A stretch of 64,000 nt of DNA from Lyophyllum atratum (lineage: Eukaryota > Basidiomycota > Agaricomycetes > Agaricales > Lyophyllaceae): contig JACGCN010000019.1 in assembly GCA_014905825.1 (NCBI GenBank), positions 806,001 to 870,000 on the forward strand, read 5' to 3'. Every line of letters starts with the position of its first letter. Positions within the stretch are counted from its first letter, which is position 1. The notes under the pieces were generated by a model. The model was not told the origin of the DNA. It made no database searches and saw only the letters and a list, made by a program, of their open reading frames with translations. Positions 10,372 through 21,274 of the stretch are shown here, one piece after another. A program made the position numbers and the translations under genes.

Positions 10372-10654
10372 TGCTCGACTATTTTGTCATTTTTGGGATT
10401 TTATGGGTTATAGAATGGCTAGTCCATCTGCGCCTGCCCGGGAGTCTTCCCATCTCCGAGTCAGCCAACCCACGCCTAGCCAAGCTTTCCACTTTCTGGA
10501 CCAATCAGCACAGCACGCATCTGGGATCGCTCAACGTCTATTTAAAGTCCAACTCGTCATTGCTTTGGTTCCACAGTCCATTCTTGCCATATGTCTTTGA
10601 GGTATAAGTTGTGCTACGTTTGCTATGAAAAGGTATACGCCCAATGGAAAAAAT

Positions 10655-11625
10655 TCAAGCCTCCAAGATCCCTGAGTCCTTCCACCGCTCCCAAAGCAAG
10701 CCAACTCCAACGGGGGCGTTAGGATCACCCTTGATATCCTTGACCTCCAGCAACTCATACTCCCGCCCAAAAGCCAGAAAATGCGCGAACAGGGAGTTGA
10801 AATGGGGCTCAGCACGGAGGTGGAGGATCTGCGGGAAGTGGGCAAAGTATAGATGTGCGAAGACGCGTAGGAGTTGGCGGTATACGTGTTTGATGGTTGC
10901 AGGGAAAGAGGGGTGAAATGCTTGGTCTTGGACGCAACGTTTAGCCCTGGAAGGGTGGAGAAGCAGAGGCGGATACATACTGGATTTCGTGGGGAACACA
11001 TTCTCGTCTTCTAGGAGATTTTGGATGGATGACATCACAGAATCGATATAGGTCGGTGCTGAGAGTGCAACCTGTTTGCCTCCCTGGCTTGTCCACATGT
11101 AGTTCAATCTATGAAAGACGAGAGGTCAGGGCAAGTCTGCATATGAGCGTAATATACGTACGTCGGTCCTCCCGACATCGTCGGACAACTATGCTGAGTA
11201 CAACACTCAGTGAGCACTCCATAGAATTCGTTCAGGTTAGTGTAGAAGTCGAACACTGATGACGATTTAGATACAGTCAGTTGTTCATGGTCACCAAGAT
11301 AGTCCGGCATCGTACGCACTATTTACAGCAACCCATTCCATGATGTCCACGTATTTCGGGAGCATCACGATGGTCTTGAAGTTCCCCTTCACGAGTGCTG
11401 CGTCCGCGAACGGACTAGATAGGTATAGAGGCTTGGCTCCAGCGCCTCCGGGAGAAGGGGGTTCTGATGGTGGGCCCATCGAGTCTTTGCGGGGAGGAAG
11501 AGTCCCGGTTGGTGTTGGCGACCTCTTGCCGCGAGGGGCTCGATTCCGTCTGGAATGCCATGATGCTGGTAAGTCCGTTTGCCCATAGATCCAGAATGAA
11601 CAAATTCAAACCCAAAGAAAGACAT
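10655..11625 (-). CDS. MOB2-type NDR-kinase activator, paralogue A
   Basis: Five exons: 11612-11625, 11320-11549, 11162-11255, 10981-11108, 10655-10920, giving 243 aa. Exons 3 and 4 have the same lengths (94 and 128 nt) and all intron phases match the neighbouring paralogue. The Mob/phocein fold is clear: KPLYLSSPFADAALVKGNFKTI, VDIMEWVAVNMFDFYTNLNEFYGV, zinc ligands in ECCTQHSCP (C-x4-C) and AHLYFAHF (H-x4-H), APTYIDSVM, and HFNSLFAHFLAFGREYELLE. Family wording (NYMW..., APTYID..., NVFPTKS) is closer to fungal MOB2, partner of Cbk1/Orb6 NDR kinases in polarity and cell separation, than to MOB1. Copy A departs more from consensus than copy B (SMSSIQ-like stretch, GGPTLNYMWTSQGGKQ). The last intron uses an AAG acceptor (10921-10980). 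The gene looks intact. Confidence 0.9.
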
Positions 11626-11906
11626 TGCGAAAGAGAAACTAGGCTATCACGGAGCACCTTGCAAGATGGGAGCTTCGTCTGGTATCTGGATGGCAACTCT
11701 GGACATGCATGGCGATCGTTAATCAGTTCCCGTAAATGGTATGCGCGTGTTTGGATGCCACCTGTCCCGGCAAGCATATACAAGCACAGAAATTCAACGA
11801 GAACGAATTTGCGATGGAAAGCTGGAGCACAACAGTTCAGATAGAAACTGTTTCTCTAGGGATATCCAGATCCCTGATATACAATAAAACGCCACCCATA
11901 ACCCTT

Positions 11907-12909
11907 TTACTGGCCCTCTAATATACCCAGCTGCTTCCAAGCATCCCACAACTGCCCCACCCCCACCGGTGCCGATGGAGATCCTTTGACGTCTTTCATC
12001 TCCAGGAGTTCGTATTCTCGACCGAAAGCCAGGAAATGCGCGAAGAGGGAGTTGAAATGGGGTTCAGAGCGCAGATGGAGGAGTTGATGGTAGTGCGCGT
12101 GGTATATATGGGCGAAGACGCGAAGAAGTTGTCGATATACGTGTTTCACCGTCGAAGGGAACGAAGGAGAAAACTCCTGGCCTGTGATGAGGAATGACAC
12201 GGTGAGTGGTTGGCCGGGTGAACGATTATCACCAGCACGTACCAGCTTTTGTCGGGAAGGTATTGTCGTCATCAAGAAGGTTTTGCACCCAAGTCATAAC
12301 GTAGTCTATGTACGTTGGAGCGGCTAGGTGAACGCTTTTGCGATCTTGGTTGATCCATGTATAATTTAATCTGGTGGAAGACATCAGTCTGCTTGCGCCG
12401 CCTTATAATGTAAATAACGCACGCCGGACCAGCTGACATTTTTGGACAGTGCTGTTGAGTACAGCACTCTGCAATAACACCGTAGAACTCGTTCAGATTT
12501 GTGTAGAAGTCGTACACTGATAGGCAAAACGAGGGCGCGTTTTTGATGAAAGTTACGAACACAAGACGCGTAAGGAGCTCACTGTTGACTGCCACCCACT
12601 CCATGATATCCACATATTTCGGGAGCATTACAATGGTTTTGAAGTTCCCCTTCACGAGAACCGAGTCGACGAATGGGGGGCACAGATACAATGGCTTCGG
12701 TGCGGTGAGGGTTGGCGAGGGTGGTGATGGTTTGGGTGGGGGCATCTCTATGGGTGGAAATGTTGTAGATGTTGGTGTGGGCGACCGTTTTGGCCGCTGA
12801 GCTCGGGTCATTGAACGACTGGAGATGAATTCATAATGAACGTAACTGTCGGCAGTGTGATCTAGTGAGGGACAAGAAGAACGAACCCGATAGAGTTGAA
12901 GAAAGACAT
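11907..12909 (-). CDS. MOB2: MOB2-type NDR-kinase activator, paralogue B
   Basis: Five exons: 12887-12909, 12583-12818, 12423-12516, 12243-12370, 11907-12181, giving 251 aa. It starts MSFFNSIGRS, then a Pro/Ser/Thr-rich linker and the Mob domain. Visible are KPLYLCPPFVDSVLVKGNFK, VAVNMYDFYTNLNEFYGVIA, zinc ligands CTQQHC and HIYHAH, LNYTWINQDRKSVHLAA and PTYIDYVMTWVQNLLDDDN. These match fungal MOB2, the activator of Cbk1/Orb6-type NDR kinases in the RAM/MOR morphogenesis pathway. It lies 281 bp upstream of paralogue A on the same strand, so the pair arose by tandem duplication. This copy is closer to consensus and probably keeps the ancestral role. Confidence 0.92.
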
Positions 12910-13458
12910 GTTGCGGTACTGAAGCCAATCAGTCCGACAGAACAGAGAATAAAGAGCGAGGAACAAGCCAGTCGACCAAGGGATATACACGAATAACGAG
13001 CAGACCGTACCTCCTCACAGTTGCTGCAATCTGCTGCAATTTGAATGAACTCCTGTGAATCTGCTGGGGTTACATAAGGTTGCACGTGGTTCAGCGCGCC
13101 CAACTGCCAAGTCCCTCCGAGTCCTTGTCTCCGACCATGACCTCTACCATTCGCTCTCCATACGTTGTACCTGGGCCGGGCCCATATTAATACCCAGACT
13201 TGTGAACTCTACTAGTAGTCTCCCCACTTTTGGCCTGCCCCCACGTCTTCCTTTGCGCCAACCTAGACTCCTCTGACGCGAGTTCAATCGTCTCCTGCTC
13301 CTGGTGGGCAGACTGCAGGTTGGCTTTAGAAAACAGCGCGAAAGAAGCTCGCTGTGGATTCCGTCACCGCACGATCGCGCTCTAGGCAAGCTCTAGGTGA
13401 GTACATGAACTAGTTGAGGAGTCCGCAAATTCTGGACGCATGCATTTAGGGCAATCTA
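12910..13458. other. Intergenic region between MOB2 B and the APH-like gene
   Basis: 549 bp shared by two divergent genes. There are only short unsupported open stretches and no recognised element. Confidence 0.5.
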
Positions 13459-14409
13459 ATGACCTCTCCAATTCTTGAGTGGCCTCCCATCTCTCTGAAT
13501 CCTCGTGTCTCCCGATGGCGTCGTCCTCGTCTGTCGCTCACCGGGAGAATCATTCGGATGTTCCTGCTCATCATCCCACAGCGGTGGAAGACCCATATGT
13601 ACGACGCCTTCGCCAAGGCTGGCCCGCCCTTCTCGACCCATGTACCTTCCATGCGCACAATTTTCCGTCTTCCATTTGGTCTTGTCCTTAAGATCGTCCC
13701 AGGTGGTGGCACGGTTGAAGCTGACGCTCTGCGCTTTGTTTCGCGTCTACATGGCGTACACACTCCATACCTTATTGATTGCGCCACTTCCCCCACCAAA
13801 TCTTACCTCCTTACCACTTGGGTTGAGGGTCAGAGCGTAGGAGCAATCTGGGATCGCCTTTCTGCATTCGAAAGAGAAGGAATCGTCAGTGATATGGGGG
13901 ATCAGCTTCGCGCGATGAGACGTCAAACGATGTCTGCGAGCACCCATCTCATTTGCAATGCCTCCTTCGGCCCTGTCGATGATCCACGGATACCCTGGGT
14001 CGCTCGTGACAACCCTCGTACATTCTCGTCCTGTAAGGCTTTCGCTGAGGAGGTCTGGACTGGCTTGGACTGGGACAGAAACCGAAATACACTGAAACCT
14101 GTCATGGAGCCACTCATCGAACGCCAGGACGTTCCCGTCGTCTTCAGTCATGGAGATCTACTTCCCAAGAATCTCATCCTTCCAGGAGGGCTCGACTGCT
14201 GGCGTTCAGGGTCCAGCAGAATTTGCCTCATTGATTGGGAATACGCAGGGTGGATGCCTCTATATTGGGATGCATTAAAGATGACCTGGATGGAATGTGA
14301 ACAGGACGATGAGTGGCTACACATGGGCCGAGCTATTTTCCCTGAGTGCGAGACGGAGTTAAATGCGGATTGGGAGTGGCGAAGTCGGTCGGGGGTCCTT
14401 ATTCTTTGA
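13459..14409 (+). CDS. Aminoglycoside-phosphotransferase-fold (APH) kinase-like protein
   Basis: Intronless, 316 aa. The APH/choline-kinase fold is shown by a nucleotide-binding N-lobe (FGLVLKIVPGGGTVEADALRFV), the hinge (YLLTTWVEGQSVGAIWDRL), the catalytic loop FSHGDLLPKNLIL (HGD...N, base Asp and Mg-binding Asn) and the metal-binding Asp in ICLIDWEYAGWMPLYWDALK. In fungi this large family (PF01636) includes many stand-alone proteins of unknown substrate. Antibiotic resistance should not be assumed. The residues needed for phosphotransfer are intact. The lack of introns is unusual in this gene-dense, intron-rich region and could reflect retroposition, but the family is often intron-poor in Agaricomycetes. 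Confidence 0.88.
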   Translation: MTSPILEWPPISLNPRVSRWRRPRLSLTGRIIRMFLLIIPQRWKTHMYDAFAKAGPPFSTHVPSMRTIFRLPFGLVLKIVPGGGTVEADALRFVSRLHGVHTPYLIDCATSPTKSYLLTTWVEGQSVGAIWDRLSAFEREGIVSDMGDQLRAMRRQTMSASTHLICNASFGPVDDPRIPWVARDNPRTFSSCKAFAEEVWTGLDWDRNRNTLKPVMEPLIERQDVPVVFSHGDLLPKNLILPGGLDCWRSGSSRICLIDWEYAGWMPLYWDALKMTWMECEQDDEWLHMGRAIFPECETELNADWEWRSRSGVLIL

Positions 14410-14788
14410 CACTATCTTTTTCCAATCTCTATAGCAATGAGTAAAAGTGGATATAAACGGTTGACTACAAGTGACTAGTTCCCTTCATGGAAAAAAAAGG
14501 GGAACGAGGTCGAGATGCAAATGAGATGAGATGTATGTAGGGACACTCAATCCTTCATTTTCATCCTAAGACCCATCTGCGGAAGTCATCCGTTAGCTGT
14601 CCTTTAAGCCTTTAGTTACAGTAGTAGTAATAGTAGTATATCAATTACCGGCATAATTACACTGATTTTATCGGGTTGAGAACCGGCCCGAAATAGAACC
14701 GCATCGATCATCATTCTGGCAAGTCGACTGCTTTCAAGGACGAACATTTTTTCTTCATCCCTCACTTGCTCCTGCTTCAACACCGCCT
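14410..14788. other. Intergenic region
   Basis: 379 bp. A short AGT/AAT trinucleotide stretch lies near 14620-14638. No gene was seen. Confidence 0.5.
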
Positions 14789-16063
14789 ATGGCTACCTCT
14801 TCGAAAATTCTCTCCTTGAATGGAAAGGGATTGAAACTCGATTCTCGTACTGATATCGAGCCCTGGTTGAAAGCCGTTGATCCTACGGTGATCGAGGAGA
14901 TCCATTTCGGGGGTAACACACTTGGTGTAGAAGCATCCCAAGCTCTCGCAGAGTTCCTCGAGAAGACCACTGTCCTCAAGGTGCGTACTTTTTCCCTGTT
15001 TTGCTAGCTTGTCCTGATCACTTCCTTTCAGATCGCAGATTTCGCGGACATCTTCACAGGTCGCCTAATCTCTGAAATCCCCCTCGCCCTATCAGCAATC
15101 TGTGACGCGCTCAAAGACAAAACCTCTCTTGTAGAGCTCAATCTCAGCGACAACGCGTTCGGTGGCAGATCCGTGGATCCCATCGTGCCGTTCCTCACGC
15201 ACAATCGAAGCTTCCAGGTCCTCAAGATCAACAACAACGGCCTTGGCCCTGCCGGCGGTGTTGTTCTTGCCAACGCCCTCCTCGAGTCCGCGAAGCTCAG
15301 CAAGGCGGAGGGCAAAAAGTCCAACCTGCGGACTGTGATCTGCGGCCGCAATCGATTGGAGGATGGGTCGGCACCGGCGTGGGCTGAGGCGTTTGCTGCA
15401 CATGGGACGCTCGTCGAAGTCCGGATGCCACAGAATGGGATCAGGATGACGGGTATCGCTGCCCTCGCGCGTGGGCTCGCGAAGTGCGCCGAGCTGGAGC
15501 ACATCGATCTGCAGGATAACACTTTCACTGAGGATGGCGCGACTTCCGGTTTGGAAGCATGGGCCGATGCTCTGCGAGCGTGGCCTCAACTACACACGCT
15601 GAACCTCTCCGACTGCGTCCTTTCGTCCGATGGGGAGGTCCCGATCCTCCTGACTGCGCTAACCCTCGGCTTGAACTCGAAACTGCATACGCTGCAGCTT
15701 CAGAACAACAATCTCGAAACACACACGTTCTCGCTTTTGGCTGAGAGTATTTCAAAGACGCTGGCGAGCTTGATGAAGTTGGAGTTGCAATATAACGATC
15801 AGGAGGAAGATGACGAGCATCTGGAAACCATCGGCTTGAGCTTGAAGCAGAGAGGTGGGAAGCTATACGCGACAGATGAAGACGAGGAGGAGGAAGAGGC
15901 AGAGGAAGAGGAGGAAGCTGATAAGGAGGATTTGGATGAAGTGAAAGCTGAGGAGGCGGCCGTCGTGGGAGGCCAGAAGGTCGAGCAGACGGAAGCCACG
16001 CCGACTGACAACTCCGCAGACGTTCTTGCCGACTTGCTCAGCAAGGTTCAGATCCGCGCTTAA
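14789..16063 (+). CDS. RNA1: Ran GTPase-activating protein (RanGAP, RNA1)
   Basis: Two exons: 14789-14980 and 15032-16063, giving 407 aa. The protein stimulates GTP hydrolysis on Ran in the cytosol and thereby sets the direction of nuclear transport. It is a leucine-rich-repeat protein of the RNI type: repeated units such as LVELNLSDNAFGG, FQVLKINNNGLGPAGG, LEHIDLQDNTFTEDG, LHTLNLSDCVLSSDG and LHTLQLQNNNLE. The block ADIFTGRLISEIP carries the Arg corresponding to the catalytic Arg of S. pombe Rna1. The C-terminus has the expected long acidic stretch (about residues 345-375, mostly Glu/Asp), followed by a short helical end. No SUMO-acceptor C-terminal domain of the metazoan type is present, as expected in fungi. 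Confidence 0.95.
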
Positions 16064-16186
16064 GTTCACCGTTATCTGCAGCTTCCCTCGACTATTGAAC
16101 ATCGGTCTATTAGTGGAATTTCATTTTACATTGGTAAATATCGTAGACGTAGTAGAGCTGTTGCATAAATCTTTGGTATTGAAATT

Positions 16187-17452
16187 TCACCGAACTTTGT
16201 AGATTATCCATCTGCCTGCCACTCCTTCTTTCTGCCTTGTATGTCCAAGTGAACTCTGCTGTTCCAGCCACTGCTCTGCTCCTGTATCACGACCGTATGG
16301 CACCACCGATTTCAAACATAACGAGTCCTTGAGCCAGACCTGGGTTCCTTCAGTGCTGCAGGACAATTCTCGATAAGCGGAACGGATGATTCCCCAAGTG
16401 ATTGTCCGCGTCTTGTCTCGCAATGAATGGACAAGCCCATAGAAGGCCTGATGAGCGAGGGGAGTACCACTATCCCCACGAGAGATGGACAGTGAGTTCA
16501 ATGCACTGGATAGATCATCCTCGCCACTAAGTAGCTCCGAGACGCGGGAGGGTTTGGTTAGCAGCTCAAAAGCTGCGTAATTTTGTGTCCGGAGACTTCT
16601 AGCTAGAGATGTTATCCATTTAAAAGGACCGGAATCCTTGGGCAGGAAGTCAGCAGGTATCGTCGCGAAGTGTTGCCTGAAAGAGCTCTGGGATGGGTAG
16701 GCTGTAACAAGGTGGTGCAACAGCGAAATCAGGACCGTGAGGAGACGATTGTCGTAGGGTGGGGGTGATGTGAGATACAAAGTTGGGACTAGATGAGGAA
16801 TGATAGACGTAGATTGTCTTGGTGATTCAAAAGAGGCAGCTAAATAAAGGGACGTTTCGTATACTAGAGAGCATTTGAGATGAACGCGTATCATCTGCGA
16901 AGTACATATTCGATACACACCTTCTAACGCGAAGGCATCGTTACGCCTAGATGAGGAGATTCCTTCTCTGAGCTTCCCTGGACATGCCGATGAGCCATTT
17001 GGTTTTTGATAGGGCGAATGGGACTCACGAAACAAAATAAGCACGTTCTCCTGCGCGTTTATGCGCTGATTAGTTTCCTGTTCGGATTCTATAGTTCGTC
17101 GGGGGTATTTATTCAAGACCTCGCCCATCTATGATGAAATCCCAATCAGGGGATACGTCAGAATACGGGTATGTCTGAGCCTAACCTTTTCCTGCAGAAA
17201 AGCCCTATACTCTTCTTGGACCTTGAAGTCCTTTAGCCTGCAACACTGCGGTCCATCACAACGGAGATGTTGCTTCAGGAACGGAGCAACTCACGTATCG
17301 CCGTCCTTTTCTAAACCGCTACTTCGACTGACGGAGGCAATGTGCTCCATCTGTCTTCTTGGTGGGACATTAGGCTGAGACCCTCTAATCGAGGCTCCTC
17401 GACCTCTTCCGCGGTTGGCAGGCCTAGTTGGCTGGTTTCGCCAGCTGGACAT
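16187..17452 (-). CDS. PCI/SAC3-like conserved fungal protein (tentative)
   Basis: Five exons: 17295-17452, 17186-17237, 17029-17128, 16921-16977, 16187-16863, giving 347 aa. It starts with an RG-rich N-terminus (MSSWRNQPTRPANRGRGRG), then a helical protein with FRKLREGISSSRRNDAFALEVYE and SLRTQNYAAFELLTKPS. The latter resembles the 'N-Y-x-x-F' helix of PCI/SAC3-GANP/CSN8 proteins. A run of Ile/Trp-rich helices (TITWGIIRSAYREL) fits a winged-helix end of such domains. If right, a role in mRNA export or as a scaffold is possible, but I base this on motif impression only. It is convergent with RanGAP (123 bp between stops) and divergent from the DUF3605 gene (230 bp). Confidence 0.7.
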
Positions 17453-17682
17453 CGTGGCCTTGTTCCAAGAAACTCCGATTGGTGGGAGGTGGTAGTTGGG
17501 AAAGAACAGCGCTATGCGCGTCGGAACAACTCCGACGCGGGCATGAGCTTGATTCTATTCGAATTCCTACCGTCACCTCAGGTAAACCTCGAGTTAACAG
17601 TACCACGTCGTACGGTATGCATACTTCCTTAACCCCGCATTATGACATCGCTTGCTGAACAAGGATCTTCGTAGCTTTCACG

Positions 17683-18762
17683 ATGACTATACATATCACG
17701 TCGTCCCTAGGACCCTCATCCTCATTGAAAGATGTACCACTCGGAACGGGATTGCCCACCAGAGAGGAGCTCTTGGTCTATTACCCTGCCAAGTTTTCAT
17801 GGACTCAGCTCAAGACCTTCGTCAACTCTGGGTGAATCTGGCTGATTTCTGGACGACTTCTGAGTACCTAAATGTTGCGCTCCTAGTGATCTCGGTCTCT
17901 TGAAGCGCGATCAGAAGCTCCAGGAACGGTACTTGATGTGGGCAGAAGGCATTAAGGCTGAATACGGGTCTATTGGTGTGGTCTAATTTGAGCCTTCCTG
18001 ATGAGGTCGACTAATCGACCTGAACGTAGTGAACTATCTTATGAACTACCGCCTCCAATGGGGAAAACGGGATAATTTGTCGCTCTTACCCTCGGCCTTG
18101 GATGTCGATGAACAGACTCGTGAAGCACAGCCATCCTTGTGTATTCCTCTCGATAAGAAGGTTGCAAAGGTGCTACCACCCCTTCCTGACAACGCCCCGA
18201 AATACTTTACCCGTGATACCCCTCCAGAGTTCTTGAGCATCATCCAAAATGATTGGCCATACTCTGGTGTGTACGGATCTCTCTTCGGGCTGCCGTGATT
18301 CTGATCTCGACTTTTGCAGTGCCCGCTGAGGTTGAGCATACCTTGATTTGGACACGGATCCCAATATACCACAGTGATCTCGTCGCGGAATCCATAGCAG
18401 CGCGTATAGCACAAGACGGACTTTGCGGTTTTACTGGTAACTCGTCTCCACCGCCTTCTCCTTCCACGCTGCCTTCGTGCCTGCCTGCCCTGTCGGATTG
18501 GGGCATAACCATGGACAAATTGATCAGGTCTGAGAAAGGTACAGAAGAAGAAGATACACTGGTACGCCGAGCGGGGCAGGAGGTTCATGAATTCATTAGA
18601 CAGCGGTGGGACGAGGAGAAATGGGAAACCGCATGGTTTGTCAACCCTCAGGTAAGGCCCATACCTAGTTTTGCCTTCTATTCGCTGACGGGATCTGAGT
18701 AGAGGCTTCAGAGTGTACCGGGCTTGGCACATATCCATGTCTTCGCGCTTCAAAAGTCCTGA
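17683..18762 (+). CDS. DUF3605 family protein
   Basis: Five exons: 17683-17831, 17887-17975, 18030-18266, 18320-18651, 18703-18762, giving 288 aa. The start is the first ATG in frame with the conserved domain. Family-like blocks are LPTREELLVYYPAKFSWTQL, LLKRDQKLQERYLMWAEGIK, YLMNYRLQWG, FLSIIQNDWPYSVPAEVEHTLIWTR and the C-terminal EVHEFIRQRWDEEKWETAW with a final LAHIHVFA. This corresponds to PF12239 (DUF3605), a fungal family including a protein annotated as N-acetylglucosamine-induced. The biochemical role is unknown. A low-complexity Pro/Ser loop (SSPPPSPSTLPS) interrupts the domain before LSDWGIT. Confidence 0.88.
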
Positions 18763-19322
18763 ACGTACCTCTTTCCGTTTGGGCTTTTTAACTGTACATT
18801 TTTTAGAATATTTACGGCGGTCACCCTGTGGGTTCTCGCTTTCCTATGCATCGGACATCTAAACAAGAGTTACCGACATGCGATTCATGTGTTCGATATA
18901 TCTCCGGAAGACAAACAGCAGCTCCCGTTATACAGTAGGCTAGATCCTCCATCCTGGGGTACATGCCGCGGCGAGTAAAGACCCTGGGTGAAACGAGTCG
19001 TTGCATTCACGCCATTGGCATATCTCCTATTGAGATAAACACTAACATCTATATCGCAAACAAGATATCGACGCACCTTTTGGCTCCTGTAGAGTTTGTA
19101 AGGCACTGAGCTTGGTTTGCCTGCAGTAATTCATGAGGAAGTCAGGGTGCTGTACGCGGAGTTCGGAGTCCGAACCGTTTGAGGTCCGCTGGTTGTGCCG
19201 CGCCGCCGAAAACCAGAGTTCAGCTTTTGTGATCAAACGTTGAAGTGGGTTTCATGCAACCCAGCCCAAATTCATCTCAAATCTGCTACTGTGTTATACC
19301 AGGTTATACCCTATCATAACAG
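18763..19322. other. Intergenic region
   Basis: 560 bp between two co-directional genes. No recognised gene or element. Confidence 0.5.
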
Positions 19323-19805
19323 ATGACGCAAGCTGAAGCTGACAAGCTCACCCCCGGCTCGCTGTACATCATTGGTTTCGCGCAGGCGCGTTCCCCACAC
19401 GCGGGACTGATCATACCATCTTCTGCTTCGTCGGGCTGCCTCGTTCACATTCGCATTGACCGCGATACCTCCCCTTTCTGGGTATACCAGTCACGGCGTC
19501 AAGCGATTGCCGGCGACATGTTTTGCACTACCCTCCTCAAACTGCGTGATGTTGCCGATGGTGCTATCACCGTGGACCAACTGAAAGCATGTGCAGAGCT
19601 CGTTGAAGTTCCGCAGAATGACGAGTTTGGGGAATGCGTGCCATGGGTTCTGAGGGTGGTGGAGAAGCTAGGCGAAGAGGGAAGGCTGAATGTGAGGGAT
19701 GTTGAAGCGCTCGGGCAGGAGTTTGAGGAGTTCGCGGTGGGGAACAAGGCATTCGCAAGACGTGCAACATTTCCGAACGTAGGGGTATCACAGTTCTGTG
19801 CTTAA
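19323..19805 (+). CDS. Small conserved hypothetical protein
   Basis: Intronless, 160 aa, with codon use and composition of a real gene. It contains LTPGSLYIIGFAQARSPHAG, CLVHIRIDRDTSPFWVYQSR, a helical middle and ECVPWVLRVVEKLGEEGRL. This resembles a family of small Agaricomycete proteins in which 'H-V/I-R' and 'C-V-x-W-V' are the conserved points. No catalytic motif, signal peptide or membrane span is visible. I assign no function. The stop is 269 bp from the 3' end of the convergent metalloprotease gene. Confidence 0.65.
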   Translation: MTQAEADKLTPGSLYIIGFAQARSPHAGLIIPSSASSGCLVHIRIDRDTSPFWVYQSRRQAIAGDMFCTTLLKLRDVADGAITVDQLKACAELVEVPQNDEFGECVPWVLRVVEKLGEEGRLNVRDVEALGQEFEEFAVGNKAFARRATFPNVGVSQFCA

Positions 19806-20074
19806 AGACTTCAGAGAGTAATAGCAATATGGAGTGATAGCAATATGTGCCTCGTTGATATTCAATCCCGAAGATCAGTGCCTCGAGGAGCAGGCGCAGA
19901 AACTAAATAACAAGCTTGGAGGCCGATTATCACGCGTCGAGCAGCATTTCAGTGAGGCAGCAGTTGTGCACAGTCCAAGAAGTTATTATGTCGATATGAC
20001 TGGCAAACGACTTCTTGTCAGCCTTCTGACCATTACAAGCAAATCCTATGGGCATGCATTATTCGTTTGGAAGA

Positions 20075-21274
20075 TTAAGGGGCGCTGCGGTAAATTTGGG
20101 TTGCAGCTTGGATTCGCTCGATTTGTCCAATCGTAAACCCTGTCTTGCAGGAATCGTCCGTATAATCCATGAAGTTACCTTTGAAATATCATCAGCCTAA
20201 GTCGAGAGAGATCGACCCGGAACTTACTTACCAAGTCGAGGCCTCCTCCAGCACAGGTATCGCGCTGAGTAGGGCAGCCGAAATTAGGCACTTTCACAGC
20301 TGGTGTATCGTACACCAAGTCCCCCACTCCAGTACAGCCACCCTACCGGAAAGTCATGAGTTGTCGTTTATTGGCCAGACGTTGTACGCACTTGAAAGGT
20401 ATGATAGAGTCCTAACCAGTGACCGGCTTCGTGGGTAAGCGTACGACCTCCGTTGTGCTGCAAGGCAGAGCCTCCAGGGAGTGAAGAATAACGTATCACC
20501 ACCCCGTCAATTGGAGACTGTGTACGATAACTCCAAGGAAATGTAGCATATCCAAGTAAAGTGGAGCCAGGAAAGCTAGAAATATCAAAAGCTTCAGCCC
20601 TGTACTTCGCAAGAGCATGTCCTTTCCTTACCCTACTGTGAATACGTTTAACACATTAGCTCCTCCCTTCCTGAAGATCGTCTTCATGGTATTAGCGTCG
20701 GCAATGCTACTCGGGGTTTGAGTTGGTTGGACTCGTGACAAAAAAGACCTCAAACCGACGTGCTCTCCCTGATCCTCCCAAACCAATCCGGGCTGATGAT
20801 CCTCGTCGTATCTACGTGTCTCCAGGACACGCCTGTCTCCGCGTAATCTTGATTCAGGACTGCCATTTGAGCGTCGATCTGTGAATTCCTATTCGCCATA
20901 ATCTATGTTAGTCTCCTCCGGGAAGGAGAAGGCGCGGACTTACGGAACCCAGCCGCCCGTGAGGGTAGTGTTAGCGCTAATGACGTGCCAATAGACGTCG
21001 ATTTCGATGGGCGCCAAAGCGGCGTCTGAAGTGCTTAGTGACGCCTTCCCTTCCTTGAATTCCTGCTCAATGGCGAGAACATCCGCCTGCGAGACTTCGT
21101 TTCCACAACCTCTGTTAACAAATTCCTGTTAACAGACGCATCAGAGGTAACGTTTCTAAAATGCACTTGCACACGCTCACTAGGTGACTCTTCTCGATCG
21201 AATAAAGGTCCTCCCAAGACAGAATGTAAGCAGTAACAGATGAATAAAGCCAACCAAATCGCTTGGCCGAACAT
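20075..21274 (-). CDS. Secreted M43 (pappalysin-type) zinc metalloprotease
   Basis: Seven exons: 21167-21274, 20944-21125, 20760-20888, 20632-20706, 20392-20575, 20228-20342, 20075-20178, giving 298 aa. The signal peptide is MFGQAIWLALFICYCLHSVLG. After a short propeptide comes NRGCGNEVSQADV and the protease domain (YWHVISANTTLTGGWVP...). The extended zinc site is HEAGHWLGLYH, and the Met-turn is NFMDYTDDSC. Cysteines of the family (GGCTG, GCPTQRDTC, SCKTG) are present. It should be an extracellular peptidase for nutrition or host protein degradation. The first intron as I place it is only 41 nt and lies beside duplicated GTTAACAG acceptors, so that junction is the weakest part. The intron before IADANTMKT uses donor GTCGGT. 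Confidence 0.88.

Noticed and set aside
13747..14151. Minus-strand frame of 134 codons
   Set aside because: Antisense to the APH-like catalytic domain, whose motifs are clear on the plus strand.
13459..14409. APH-fold gene considered as a transferred antibiotic-resistance gene
   Set aside because: Codon use looks like the neighbours and the family is widespread in fungi without resistance function. Only the lack of introns is suggestive.
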